64,000 nucleotides of DNA from Oscillospiraceae bacterium. Lineage in GTDB: Bacteria; Bacillota; Clostridia; Oscillospirales; Oscillospiraceae. The number at the start of each line of letters is the position of its first letter. The stretch's first letter is position 1. Both the position numbers and the translations under genes were made by a program. Below are positions 25,293 through 33,443 of the stretch, piece after piece. The notes under the pieces were generated by a model. The model saw only the letters and a list, made by a program, of their open reading frames with translations. It ran no database searches and had not been told where the DNA came from. The stretch covers positions 1 through 64,000 of the forward strand of contig JAFSJE010000069.1 in assembly GCA_017439425.1 (NCBI GenBank), in the 5' to 3' direction.

Positions 25293-26300
25293 TTACAGAA
25301 GTGTTATTCCGTGCTTTTCGCACTCTTCTATCGTTTCCTTATCCCAAAGAGAGGCCTGCACCTCGCCGATATGGCAGGCGCCGAGCAGCAGCATACAGAG
25401 CCGGCTCATGCCGATGCCGCCGCCGATGGAGTCGGGCAGCTTGCCCTCGAGGAGCATTTTGTGGAACATAAGCTTCGCGCGCTCCTCTTTTCCCGCCTCC
25501 TTAAGCTGGCGGGCAAGGGATTCCGGACTCACGCGGATGCCCATGCTGGATATCTCAAATCTCGACTGGAGCACCGGGTTCCACATTAGGATATCGCCGT
25601 TTAAATCCCAGTCGTCGTAGTCCGGCGCTCTGCCGTCATGCGGCTTGCCGCTTCTGAGTTTTCTGCCGATCTGCATAAGAAACACCGTGTGGTGCTCTTT
25701 TGTGATCTCAGTTTCGCGGTCGGACGGCGCAAGGTCGGGGTACATATCCTCAAGAGCCTGCGTCGTGATGAAAAACACCTCTCTGTCCGGCTCAAAGCTG
25801 AGCGCCGGGAAGTGGTAGCGGACGGTCACCGCCGTGTCGCAGATAGCGCCGACGATGGCGCGGACGGTGTTTTTGAGGTAGTCGAGATTGCGGTTTTCGG
25901 GTAGTATGTACTTCTCCCAGTCCCACTGGTCGACGTAGATGGAATGGAGATTATCCGTGACCTCGTCGCGGCGGATAGCGTTCATATCGGTGTAGAGACC
26001 GCTCTCGGGCTTGAACTCATATCTGAGGAGCGCGAGGCGCTTCCACTTTGCGAGCGAGTGGACTACGACAGCCTCGGTGCCGACGTCGGGAATATCGAAG
26101 GATACCGGGCGCTCAACGCCGTTCAGGTCATCGTTAAGGCCGGTGGAATTATCTACGAAAAGGGGCGCGGAGACCCTGTGAAGATTGAGGCGAATGGTTA
26201 AATTTCGCTGGAAATCCTCGTGTATGAGCTCGATGGCTCTCTGAAGCTGATTGTTGGAGAGGGGCATTTTGTACCCTTCGGGAATTTTCAGGCTTGACAT
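25293..26300 (-). CDS. asnA: Aspartate-ammonia ligase (asparagine synthetase A)
   Basis: 335 residues from ATG 26300 (MSSLKIPEGYK); the longer reading into the divergent gene is unsupported. Class II aminoacyl-tRNA-synthetase-like fold with VSAPLFVDNSTGLNDDLNG, VVHSLAKWKRLAL, DQWDWEK and GGGIGMSRLCMLLL motifs. Makes asparagine from aspartate and ammonia with ATP. 18 bases upstream of thrE, so it heads the amino acid operon. Confidence 0.95.
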   Translation of the reverse strand: MSSLKIPEGYKMPLSNNQLQRAIELIHEDFQRNLTIRLNLHRVSAPLFVDNSTGLNDDLNGVERPVSFDIPDVGTEAVVVHSLAKWKRLALLRYEFKPESGLYTDMNAIRRDEVTDNLHSIYVDQWDWEKYILPENRNLDYLKNTVRAIVGAICDTAVTVRYHFPALSFEPDREVFFITTQALEDMYPDLAPSDRETEITKEHHTVFLMQIGRKLRSGKPHDGRAPDYDDWDLNGDILMWNPVLQSRFEISSMGIRVSPESLARQLKEAGKEERAKLMFHKMLLEGKLPDSIGGGIGMSRLCMLLLGACHIGEVQASLWDKETIEECEKHGITLL

Positions 26301-26352
26301 AGTATCACCGACCTTGTTAGAATAATATATTACGTCTTCACGGAGGAAAACG

Positions 26353-26874
26353 ATGAAAATTATGATAATCGGATATTCCGGAAGCGGAAAATCCACGCTT
26401 GCGGAGTTTCTATCACGCGAGTACCGCGTACCAGTTCTCTATCTCGATACCCTGCACTTCCTGCCGAACTGGGTCGAGCGCAATGAAGATGAGGAGCACG
26501 CCATGCTTGCGGACTTTCTCGACAGGAACGACGGCTGGGTCATCGACGGTAACTACTCAAAAAACAATTATGAGCGGCGACTTGATGAAGCCGACCTTAT
26601 CATTCTTATGCTATTTAACCGCTTTTCTTGCCTCTGGCGCGCCTTGAAGCGCAGCCGCGAGTTCCGGAACAAGGTGCGCCCGAGCATCGCGGAGGGCTGC
26701 ACTGAGAAAATGGACTTTGAATTTGCGATGTGGATACTGCGCGGCGGCCGCACGAAGCGCCAGCGCGAGCGATACGCCGGAATTGCGGAAAGGTACGCGG
26801 ATAAGTGCGTTACCATTCACAATCAGCGCGAACTCGACAGATACTACGCGGCATTTAGCAATAATTTAACATAG
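26353..26874 (+). CDS. P-loop kinase-like protein (DNA topology modulation protein/FlaR-like)
   Basis: 173 residues. Walker A GYSGSGKST (7-15), then LYLDTLHFLPNW and WVIDGNYSKNNYERRL, the pattern of adenylate-kinase-like proteins annotated as FlaR or topology modulation. RGGRTKRQRERYAGI forms a basic lid-like region. Real substrate unknown in the family. Divergent from asnA with a 52-base gap and a good GGAGGAAAA SD. Confidence 0.85.
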   Translation: MKIMIIGYSGSGKSTLAEFLSREYRVPVLYLDTLHFLPNWVERNEDEEHAMLADFLDRNDGWVIDGNYSKNNYERRLDEADLIILMLFNRFSCLWRALKRSREFRNKVRPSIAEGCTEKMDFEFAMWILRGGRTKRQRERYAGIAERYADKCVTIHNQRELDRYYAAFSNNLT

Positions 26875-26965
26875 TATATCGCAAAAGTGAATTCTCGGCA
26901 ATAGGAAAAATGCAAAAATGAGGAACCTCATCGCAGAAAAACTTGTTAAAATGACGGATATGATT

Positions 26966-26993
26966 AAGGACGGGCGCAAAAGCCCGTCCTTTA
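26966..26993 (+). terminator. Hairpin between the P-loop kinase and hit genes
   Basis: Stem AAGGACGGGC / GCCCGTCCTT with GCAAAA-type loop, followed by TATAATG. On the minus strand the stem is preceded by hit and followed by AATCATATC, so it mainly serves the plus-strand gene. Confidence 0.7.
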
Positions 26994-26998
26994 TAATG

Positions 26999-27340
26999 TT
27001 ACACCATTTTTGCGTTCATCGGCTTGCCTGCGAGAACGTGGAAATGCAGGTGACCGACAGTCTGACCTGCGTCAATGCCGCTGTTCGATACAACGCGGAA
27101 GCCGTCCTTGAGTCCAAGCTCCTTTGAGAGCTTTGCGATAACGGTGAAAATGTGGCCGATGAGCGCCTCGTGCTCCTCTCCGAGCTCCGCGCAGGAGGCT
27201 ATATGCTCTTTCGGGATAACGAGGATATGCGTCGGTGCAAGCGGATTTATATCTCTGAAGGCGAGGCAAACGTCGTCCTCATAGACCTTTGTCGAGGGAA
27301 TATCGCCTTTGACGATACTGCAAAAGAGGCAATCTTCCAT
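26999..27340 (-). CDS. HIT family nucleotide hydrolase
   Basis: 113 residues. Histidine triad HLHFHVL (His97, 99, 101), CLFC near the N-terminus as in Hint proteins, and VIPKEHIAS. Hint proteins hydrolyse AMP-lysine and other aminoacyl adenylates, which fits its place directly behind alaS: its ATG shares the A of the alaS TAA (TAATG). Confidence 0.93.
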   Translation of the reverse strand: MEDCLFCSIVKGDIPSTKVYEDDVCLAFRDINPLAPTHILVIPKEHIASCAELGEEHEALIGHIFTVIAKLSKELGLKDGFRVVSNSGIDAGQTVGHLHFHVLAGKPMNAKMV

Positions 27341-29991
27341 TATTTCTTCTCCTCCAGCTTCATATTTACATAGTTATCGACCATAGCGAGAGCATTGTCG
27401 AGCATAAGGAGATCCTTGCCGCCGCCCATGGCGCTGTCGGGTCTGCCGCCGCCCTTGCCGCCGCAAAGCGCGGTGACCTGGCGGATGATATCGCCCGCCT
27501 TGATTCCCTTTGCGATGGCGTTCTTGCCGCAGACCGCCTGGAAGGTTATCTTATCGCCGAGGGTCGAGGCAACAACGGCTACTATGTCCTCAGACTTGTC
27601 GCGGAGAGTGTCGCCGATCTTTCTGAGCTCATCGGCGGTGGCGCTCGCGTTGACGTGGGTGAGTATCTTGAGTCCGCCGACAGTCTTGGCAGATGCCATG
27701 AACTCGCCGATCTCGCCGCTGCGGAGCTTATCCTTGAGGCTCTCGATGGTTCTGCCGAGCTTGCGGTTCTCCTCTATCTGACCCTTGATGCGCTCAACAA
27801 GCTCGCCGGGCGCGACCTTGAGGGTCTCGGCTGCGGCAGCGAGCATCCTTGCATGCTCGCGCATCTCATCATAGACGGCCATACCGGTGAGCGCTTCGAT
27901 CCTGCGAACGCCGGAGGCAACGGAGAACTCACTCGTGATGCGGAACGGGCCGATCTTCGCTACGTTGTCGACGTGCGTGCCGCCGCAGAACTCTACGGAG
28001 AACTTATCGCCCATCGTGACAACGCGGACGATATCGCCGTACTTCTCTCCGAAGAGCGCCTGAGCACCGAGCTTTTTAGCCTCGTCGATGGGCATTTCCT
28101 TAATCTCAACGCCGTCGCCGGAGAGTATCTCGCGGGCAACGATCTCGTTGACTCTGAGAAGCTCGTCCGCGGTGAGCGCGGAGAAGTGCGTGAAGTCGAA
28201 GCGGAGGTGATCCGGCTCGACAAGAGAGCCCGCCTGGTGGACGTGATCGCCCAGCACCTCGCGCAGAGCCGCGTTGAGAAGGTGGGTCGCGGAGTGCGCG
28301 CGCATGATTGCGGCGCGGCGATCCTTATCGTATGCGGCGCAGGCAGTATCGCCCTTTGTGAGCACGCCGCTCTTTACAACGCCGTAGTGCAGGTACTTGC
28401 CGCCCTTGTTCTTCTTTACGTCGTTTACCTCGAACTCGCCGCCGGCGGTCTTTATTGCGCCGTGGTCGCCGACCTGTCCGCCCATCTCGGCGTACATCGG
28501 TGTCTTGTCGAGAACTATGATCGCCGGTGCGCCGGCGCCGATCTCCTCCTGGAGCTCGTTTTCGGACACGATAGCGAGTATCTTCGCCTCGCATTCACAT
28601 TCTGTATAGCCGACAAATTCCGTCGGTGTGTTGTCAAGGCCGAGGTCGAGACCCTGCCAGGCGTTCGACATATCGCCTCTCGCCTCTCTCGCGCGCTTGC
28701 GCTGCTCGTCCATGAGAGCCTTGAAGCCCTCCTCGTCGGCAGTCATGCCGGCGTCAGCGAGGATATCCTCGGTGAGGTCGAGGGGGAATCCGTAGGTATC
28801 GTAGAGCTTGAAGGTCTCGTCGCCGGTGAGAACGGTCTCGCCCTTCTCCTTGTGCGCAGCGACGGCGTCCTGAAGGATTCTCATGCCGGTGTCGATAGTC
28901 TTGGCGAAGTTCTCCTCCTCGACCTTGATAACGCGGGTAATATAATCCTTCTTCTCCTTGAGCTCGGGATACGCAAACTCGTTTTCGTGGATAACGGTCT
29001 CGCAGACCTTGTAGAGGAACGGATCGTTCACGCCGAGGAGCTTGCCCTGACGCGCAGCTCTTCTGAGCAGACGGCGGAGAACGTAGCCTCTGCCCTCGTT
29101 GGAGGGGAGAACGCCGTCGCCGATCATAAAGGTCGCGGAGCGGATGTGGTCGGTGATGATGCGAAGGGATACGTCGATCTTGTGGCTCTCACCGTAGTGC
29201 GCGCCGGTGATCTCAGATACCTTCGCGGTAATGTTGCGGACAGTGTCGACGTCGAAGAGGCTGTTCACGCCCTGAACAACGCAGGCAAGGCGCTCAAGAC
29301 CCATTCCGGTGTCGATGTTCTTCTGAACGAGCTCGGTGTAGTTGCCCTCGCCGTCGTTATTGAACTGGCTGAAAACGTTGTTCCATACCTCGATGAAGCG
29401 GTCGCACTCGCAGCCGGGCGCGCAGTCGGGCTTGCCGCAGCCGTGCTCGATGCCGCGGTCGTAGTAGATCTCGGAGCAGGGGCCGCACGGGCCGGAGCCG
29501 TGCTCCCAGAAGTTATCGGACTTGCCGAGGCGGGTGATGTGATCGGCGGGCACGCCGACCTCCTTCGTCCATACGTCGAACGCCTCGTCATCCTCGACAT
29601 AAATCGAGGGATAGAGCTTCGCGGGGTCAAGTCCGACCCACTCCTCGCTCGTCAGAAACTCCCAGCTCCACTTAAGAGCCTCGTGCTTGAAGTAATCTCC
29701 GAAGGAGAAGTTGCCGAGCATCTCGAAGTAGGTGCCGTGGCGGTCGGTCTTGCCGATGTTCTCGATATCGCCGGTGCGGACGCACTTCTGGCAGGTGCAG
29801 ACTCTTCTTCTCGGCGGCTCCATCTCGCCGGTGAAATAGGGCTTCATCGGCGCCATGCCGGAGTTTATAAGCAGCAGGCTCGGGTCATTCTGTGGTATAA
29901 GGGAGAAGCTGGGAAGGCGAAGATGTCCCTTCGACTCGAAGAAAGTGAGAAACATCTCTCTCAGCTCGTTAAGTCCGAATACTTTTCTCAT
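27340..29991 (-). CDS. alaS: Alanyl-tRNA synthetase
   Basis: 883 residues, full length. Class II catalytic core at the N-terminus (MAPMKPYFTGE, TCQKCVRTGDIENIGKT), zinc-binding editing domain with HSATHLL (about 570) and EFCGGTHVDN (about 670), coiled coil, and the C-Ala domain with GGGRPDSAMGGG. Charges tRNA-Ala and edits Ser/Gly. Starts 7 bases behind the degV copy upstream; no T-box leader was seen, so expression probably depends on the degV promoter. Confidence 0.97.
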   Translation of the reverse strand: MRKVFGLNELREMFLTFFESKGHLRLPSFSLIPQNDPSLLLINSGMAPMKPYFTGEMEPPRRRVCTCQKCVRTGDIENIGKTDRHGTYFEMLGNFSFGDYFKHEALKWSWEFLTSEEWVGLDPAKLYPSIYVEDDEAFDVWTKEVGVPADHITRLGKSDNFWEHGSGPCGPCSEIYYDRGIEHGCGKPDCAPGCECDRFIEVWNNVFSQFNNDGEGNYTELVQKNIDTGMGLERLACVVQGVNSLFDVDTVRNITAKVSEITGAHYGESHKIDVSLRIITDHIRSATFMIGDGVLPSNEGRGYVLRRLLRRAARQGKLLGVNDPFLYKVCETVIHENEFAYPELKEKKDYITRVIKVEEENFAKTIDTGMRILQDAVAAHKEKGETVLTGDETFKLYDTYGFPLDLTEDILADAGMTADEEGFKALMDEQRKRAREARGDMSNAWQGLDLGLDNTPTEFVGYTECECEAKILAIVSENELQEEIGAGAPAIIVLDKTPMYAEMGGQVGDHGAIKTAGGEFEVNDVKKNKGGKYLHYGVVKSGVLTKGDTACAAYDKDRRAAIMRAHSATHLLNAALREVLGDHVHQAGSLVEPDHLRFDFTHFSALTADELLRVNEIVAREILSGDGVEIKEMPIDEAKKLGAQALFGEKYGDIVRVVTMGDKFSVEFCGGTHVDNVAKIGPFRITSEFSVASGVRRIEALTGMAVYDEMREHARMLAAAAETLKVAPGELVERIKGQIEENRKLGRTIESLKDKLRSGEIGEFMASAKTVGGLKILTHVNASATADELRKIGDTLRDKSEDIVAVVASTLGDKITFQAVCGKNAIAKGIKAGDIIRQVTALCGGKGGGRPDSAMGGGKDLLMLDNALAMVDNYVNMKLEEKK

Positions 29992-29998
29992 AGCGGGT

Positions 29999-30859
29999 TT
30001 ATTCCTCCGTATCTAAGTACATTATTGCATATGTGCCGGGGCCGCAATGGCTTGAAATTATACCGCCGGCAACGGTTTCGTAGACGTTTTCAAAGTATTT
30101 GAGATCTTCGATCTCTTTTTTCATGATCTCGCAGACAGCCTCGCTCGTACCGACTGAGTGGTAGACGAAAACCATCTCCTTATCTGCGCGCAGCAGCCCC
30201 TTTTTGAGGTCTGCGATGTATTTTTTGCACACCGCCTCGGGCTTTCCGCGGTATTTCGCACCGACGGTCATTTTGCCGCCGGACATGATTATCTTCGGCT
30301 TTATGCCGAGCGCCGACGAAGCGAGCGCGCTCACGGCGCTGCACCGCCCGCCGCGGTAGAGGTATTTGAGCGTTTCGACAACGAAGCTGACTCTCACCTT
30401 CGGGATGAGCTTCTCTATCTCGAGCCATATCTCGGCTGCGCTCATTTTACCCTCTTTTGCCATCTCAGCCGCCTTGATAATGAGTATGCCGATTCCGTTT
30501 CCGAGCGAACGCGAGTCGACGACGAAGGTGTGGTCAGACCAGTCGAGGTTTGCCGCCGCGATCCTGAACGAATTGCAGGATGAGCTTATCTCGGTGGAAA
30601 TTCCGAAGAAAAGCACGTCGTCGCCGGCATCAACCGCGTCTTGAAGCGCGTCCTCAGCGTCACCGGGTGAGAATGCCGCGGTGGTCGGGGTACTCTTGTG
30701 CTCGTCAGACCAGGCGTACATGCCCTCGATGTCGAAATCAAGCCCGTCGGGCCTCGAATCGTCGCCCATTCTGACATACAGCGGAACGATCCTGACGTTA
30801 TACTTTTCCAGAAGCTCTCTTGTAAGGTCATTCGTGCTGTCTGCGTAAATTCTAATCAT
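29999..30859 (-). CDS. DegV family fatty-acid-binding protein, copy 1
   Basis: 286 residues. Starts MIRIYADSTNDL, with PLYVRMG, FFGISTEISSSCNS and VDSRSLGNG, the DegV pattern. DegV proteins bind fatty acids; some act as FakB, presenting exogenous fatty acid to the kinase FakA. Very similar along its length to the next gene upstream (30852-31706), with which it overlaps by 8 bases: a tandem duplication. No fakA is in the window. Confidence 0.9.
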   Translation of the reverse strand: MIRIYADSTNDLTRELLEKYNVRIVPLYVRMGDDSRPDGLDFDIEGMYAWSDEHKSTPTTAAFSPGDAEDALQDAVDAGDDVLFFGISTEISSSCNSFRIAAANLDWSDHTFVVDSRSLGNGIGILIIKAAEMAKEGKMSAAEIWLEIEKLIPKVRVSFVVETLKYLYRGGRCSAVSALASSALGIKPKIIMSGGKMTVGAKYRGKPEAVCKKYIADLKKGLLRADKEMVFVYHSVGTSEAVCEIMKKEIEDLKYFENVYETVAGGIISSHCGPGTYAIMYLDTEE

Positions 30860-31706
30860 TTTCGATGAATAGCACTCCTAATGTGCCGGGTCCGCAGTGG
30901 CTTGAGATAACGCCGCCTGCATGGGTTTCAATTATACTATCGAATTTCTTGTAGCCTTGAAGGGTCTTTCTGACCTTTTCCGCGATCTCAGGCTGAACGC
31001 CGGAGTGGGTTATGAACACCGCGTCCGGGTCGGCCTTTTTGAGAAGCGGAGCGAGATCATCAACGTACTTCTCTATCACCTTGTCGATCCTGCCGCGGTA
31101 CTTGTGTCCGACGCCCATTTTTCCGTTCTCAACTACGATTTTCGGCTTAATGCCGAGCGCCGAGGCTGCGAGCGCGCTCACCGCGCTGCATCTTCCGCCG
31201 CGCCAGAGGTAGAGGAGCGTATCCACTACAAACGAGGCGCGAACTCTCGGAATAAGGCTCTGCATTTCAAGCCATATCTCAGCCGCGGTCTTATCCCCTT
31301 TTTCGACGCTCTTTGCCGCCTTGAGAATAAGCAGCGCTATTCCGCTCGAGAGATTGCGCGAGTCGACCACAAAGGTGTGGTCAGACCAGTCGAGGTTTTC
31401 CGCCGCTATCTTAAAGGAGGAGCAGGAGGCGCTCATCTCCGTGGAAATACCGAAGAAGAGAATATCATCGCCGGCTTCCTTTGCCTCAAGGATCGCATCC
31501 TCCGCGTCCGCAGGGGAAAATGCGCTCGTCTGAGGGGTGGTTTTCATTTTATCCGCCCAGGCGTACATCGCCTCGATATCGAGGTCGGCGCCGTCCTTTA
31601 CCGTCGTTTCGCCCATTCTCACGTAGAGCGGAACGATGCGGATATTATGCTTTTCAATCAGTTCAGGTCCAAGATCGTTCGTGCTGTCAGCGTAGATCCG
31701 GATCAT
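30852..31706 (-). CDS. DegV family fatty-acid-binding protein, copy 2
   Basis: 284 residues from ATG 31706 (MIRIYADSTNDLGPEL), preceded by AAGGATTG; a 14-codon upstream extension is not supported. Same domain layout as copy 1, including FGISTEMSASCSSF and VDSRNLSSG. Likely carries a different acyl chain, as FakB paralogues do. First gene of degV-degV-alaS-hit. A TATAAT (31755-31750 on the minus strand) lies 44 bases upstream with a poor -35. Confidence 0.9.
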   Translation of the reverse strand: MIRIYADSTNDLGPELIEKHNIRIVPLYVRMGETTVKDGADLDIEAMYAWADKMKTTPQTSAFSPADAEDAILEAKEAGDDILFFGISTEMSASCSSFKIAAENLDWSDHTFVVDSRNLSSGIALLILKAAKSVEKGDKTAAEIWLEMQSLIPRVRASFVVDTLLYLWRGGRCSAVSALAASALGIKPKIVVENGKMGVGHKYRGRIDKVIEKYVDDLAPLLKKADPDAVFITHSGVQPEIAEKVRKTLQGYKKFDSIIETHAGGVISSHCGPGTLGVLFIEND

Positions 31707-31773
31707 ACTATCAATCCTTCCCTGTGCTATAAAATCACAACAGTACAATTATACAGCATCGAAATATAAAAAT

Positions 31774-31804
31774 CCACACATTTTTTAAAAAAACGTGTGG
31801 ATTT
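31774..31804 (-). terminator. Terminator of scfB
   Basis: Stem AATCCACACA / TGTGTGGATT around an A/T loop; the minus strand, after scfB, gives an ending of TTTTTATATTTC. Symmetric enough to work both ways. Confidence 0.7.
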
Positions 31805-31809
31805 CTCTT

Positions 31810-33177
31810 TTATTCTTCGCTTGCTGGCATATTTTCCGCAACCTGCATCATAATTGCGCACTCCATACGCTTTTTGAAGAGCCTGCAGCCGTATTCATAG
31901 ACGCCGCGGATGTCCCCCGTGGCATGGTAGGCGTTTGCCGCGCAGCCGCCGGAGCAGTAGAGCTTTGCCCAGCAGTTCTCGCAGTCGGGGCGTGCGTAGA
32001 CGTTCGTGAGCTTGAATTCGTCTCTCAGCTCGGTATTCGTAACGCCCTGCCAGATATCGCCCATCTTGTACTTCTCATCGCCGACAAACTGGTGGCACGG
32101 ATAGAGATCGCCCCACGGCGTTACCGCAAGGTACTCTGTTCCGCTGCCGCAGCCGGAGATGCGCTTGTAGATGCACGGGCCGTGGCTCAGATCGATCATA
32201 TAGTGGTAGAAGGTTATGGGCTTGCCGTCCTTCTTTCTGCGCAGCATATCCTTTGCGAGGATCTCATACTGCTCGCAGAGCTTGGGAAAATCCTCCTCGG
32301 TGAGCGCCACGGGATCGTCCGGCGCGGTCACTACCGGCTCCATCGAAAGCTCCGTAAAGCCGAGGTCGGCGAGGTGGAAAAGATCCTCCGTAAAGTCGGT
32401 ATTCAGGTGGGTATAGGTGCCGCGGACGTAGTAGCTTCTGTCGCCGCGCGCCGCCGCAAACTTCTGAAACTTGGGGATTATATTATCATAGCTCCCTCTG
32501 CCGGCATAGTCGACGCGGAAGCGGTCGTGAACCTCTTTTCTGCCGTCGATGCTCATAACTACGTTGCTCATCTCGCGGTTAGCAAAGTCGATAACCTCAT
32601 CGTCGACGAGAACTCCGTTAGTCGTGAGCGTGAAGCGGAAGTTTTTGTTCTTCTCCTTCTCGATGCTGCGGGCGTAGGCGACAAGGTCCTTTACGACCTG
32701 CCAGTTCATAAGCGGCTCGCCGCCGAAGAAGTCTACCTCGAGATTGCGGCGCTTTCCGGAGTTTTCAACGAGGAAGTCGAGCGCGCGCTTGCCGACCTCG
32801 AAGCTCATTATCGCACGCTCGCCGTTATACTTGCCCTGTGAAGCGAAGCAGTAGGAGCAGTTTAAGTTGCAGGTGTGGGCGACGTGCAGACAGAGCGCCT
32901 TTATGACGTTCGAGCGCTTCTTGAAGTCGAATGAAATGGGCTTGAATCTGTCCTCTGTAAAGAGCTTTCCCGCCGCTTTGAGCTCCTCGACGTCGTCAAT
33001 GCAGTCGCGCACCTCGCTCTCGGGGTACCTGTCCGCGAGCTTTTTTACTATCTCCTCCGGCGTGTTCTCCTCATAAAGGGCGATGACCTCGTAGCCGAGG
33101 TCGTCCACAACGTGAACAGAGCCGGAGAACACGTCGAGGACTATGTTATAGCCGTTAAGCTTGTACTGATGTATCAT
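31810..33177 (-). CDS. scfB: SCIFF peptide radical SAM maturase
   Basis: 455 residues. N-terminal peptide-binding RRE-like part (1-90), radical SAM CX3CX2C motif at Cys103, 107, 110 (CNLNCSYCFA), EVDFFGGEPLMNW, and a C-terminal SPASM/twitch region with many Cys (CGSGTEY, YPCHQF, CENCWAKLYCSGGCAAN, GCRLF). It forms thioether bonds from Cys sulfur to backbone or side-chain carbons in the SCIFF precursor just upstream. The gap between them holds a hairpin that may reduce scfB relative to scfA. Confidence 0.96.
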   Translation of the reverse strand: MIHQYKLNGYNIVLDVFSGSVHVVDDLGYEVIALYEENTPEEIVKKLADRYPESEVRDCIDDVEELKAAGKLFTEDRFKPISFDFKKRSNVIKALCLHVAHTCNLNCSYCFASQGKYNGERAIMSFEVGKRALDFLVENSGKRRNLEVDFFGGEPLMNWQVVKDLVAYARSIEKEKNKNFRFTLTTNGVLVDDEVIDFANREMSNVVMSIDGRKEVHDRFRVDYAGRGSYDNIIPKFQKFAAARGDRSYYVRGTYTHLNTDFTEDLFHLADLGFTELSMEPVVTAPDDPVALTEEDFPKLCEQYEILAKDMLRRKKDGKPITFYHYMIDLSHGPCIYKRISGCGSGTEYLAVTPWGDLYPCHQFVGDEKYKMGDIWQGVTNTELRDEFKLTNVYARPDCENCWAKLYCSGGCAANAYHATGDIRGVYEYGCRLFKKRMECAIMMQVAENMPASEE

Positions 33178-33187
33178 AGGATTACCT

Positions 33188-33224
33188 CAAAAAAATATAA
33201 GGCGGAGGCAAGCCCCGCCTTATA
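33188..33224 (-). promoter_or_regulatory. Attenuator-like hairpin between scfA and scfB
   Basis: Stem ATAAGGCGGGG / CCTCCGCCTTAT on the minus strand followed by ATTTTTTTG, ending 10 bases before the scfB ATG. Looks like a leaky terminator that would give more precursor than enzyme mRNA. Confidence 0.65.
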
Positions 33225-33241
33225 GGGAATGTAGAGAGAAA

Positions 33242-33382
33242 TTACTCAGCGGTGTTCTCGCACTTCTGGTTGGCAACGCCGCAGGAAGTCTTGCAAGCGG
33301 ACTGGCAGGAGGTCTGGCACTCGCCGCAGCCACCGTTAGCCTCGTTCATCTCGCGGGTATCAAGAGTGATGATATGCTTCAT
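33242..33382 (-). CDS. scfA: SCIFF ranthipeptide precursor (six cysteines in forty-five)
   Basis: 46 residues, read by hand: start MKHIITLDTREMNEANGG, then six Cys at 19, 22, 26, 30, 34 and 41, ending CENTAE. Length and Cys number match the SCIFF family, nearly universal in class Clostridia. The Cys-rich half is the substrate for thioether cross-links by ScfB. Good SD (AAAGGAG) and a consensus promoter. The role of the mature peptide is not settled; a link to quorum or redox sensing has been suggested for ranthipeptides. Confidence 0.96.
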   Translation of the reverse strand: MKHIITLDTREMNEANGGCGECQTSCQSACKTSCGVANQKCENTAE

Positions 33383-33414
33383 TATTGTGTTCTCCTTTCC
33401 CAAAAGTTCAAGTT

Positions 33415-33443
33415 ATTTTACAATATATTTTTCGTTCTGTCAA
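33415..33443 (-). promoter_or_regulatory. Promoter of scfA
   Basis: Minus strand TTGACA (33443-33438), 17 bases, TAAAAT (33420-33415), 33 bases before the ATG. The -35 overlaps the last codons of the M23 gene upstream. Confidence 0.8.

Noticed and set aside
27655..30102. An 815-codon open frame on the plus strand
   Set aside because: It is fully antisense to alaS and the degV end, made of Leu/Val/Ala-rich shadow sequence, with no SD and no known family.
29992..31809. T-box leader for alaS
   Set aside because: Only 7 bases separate degV and alaS, and no specifier or antiterminator consensus was seen before the degV pair.
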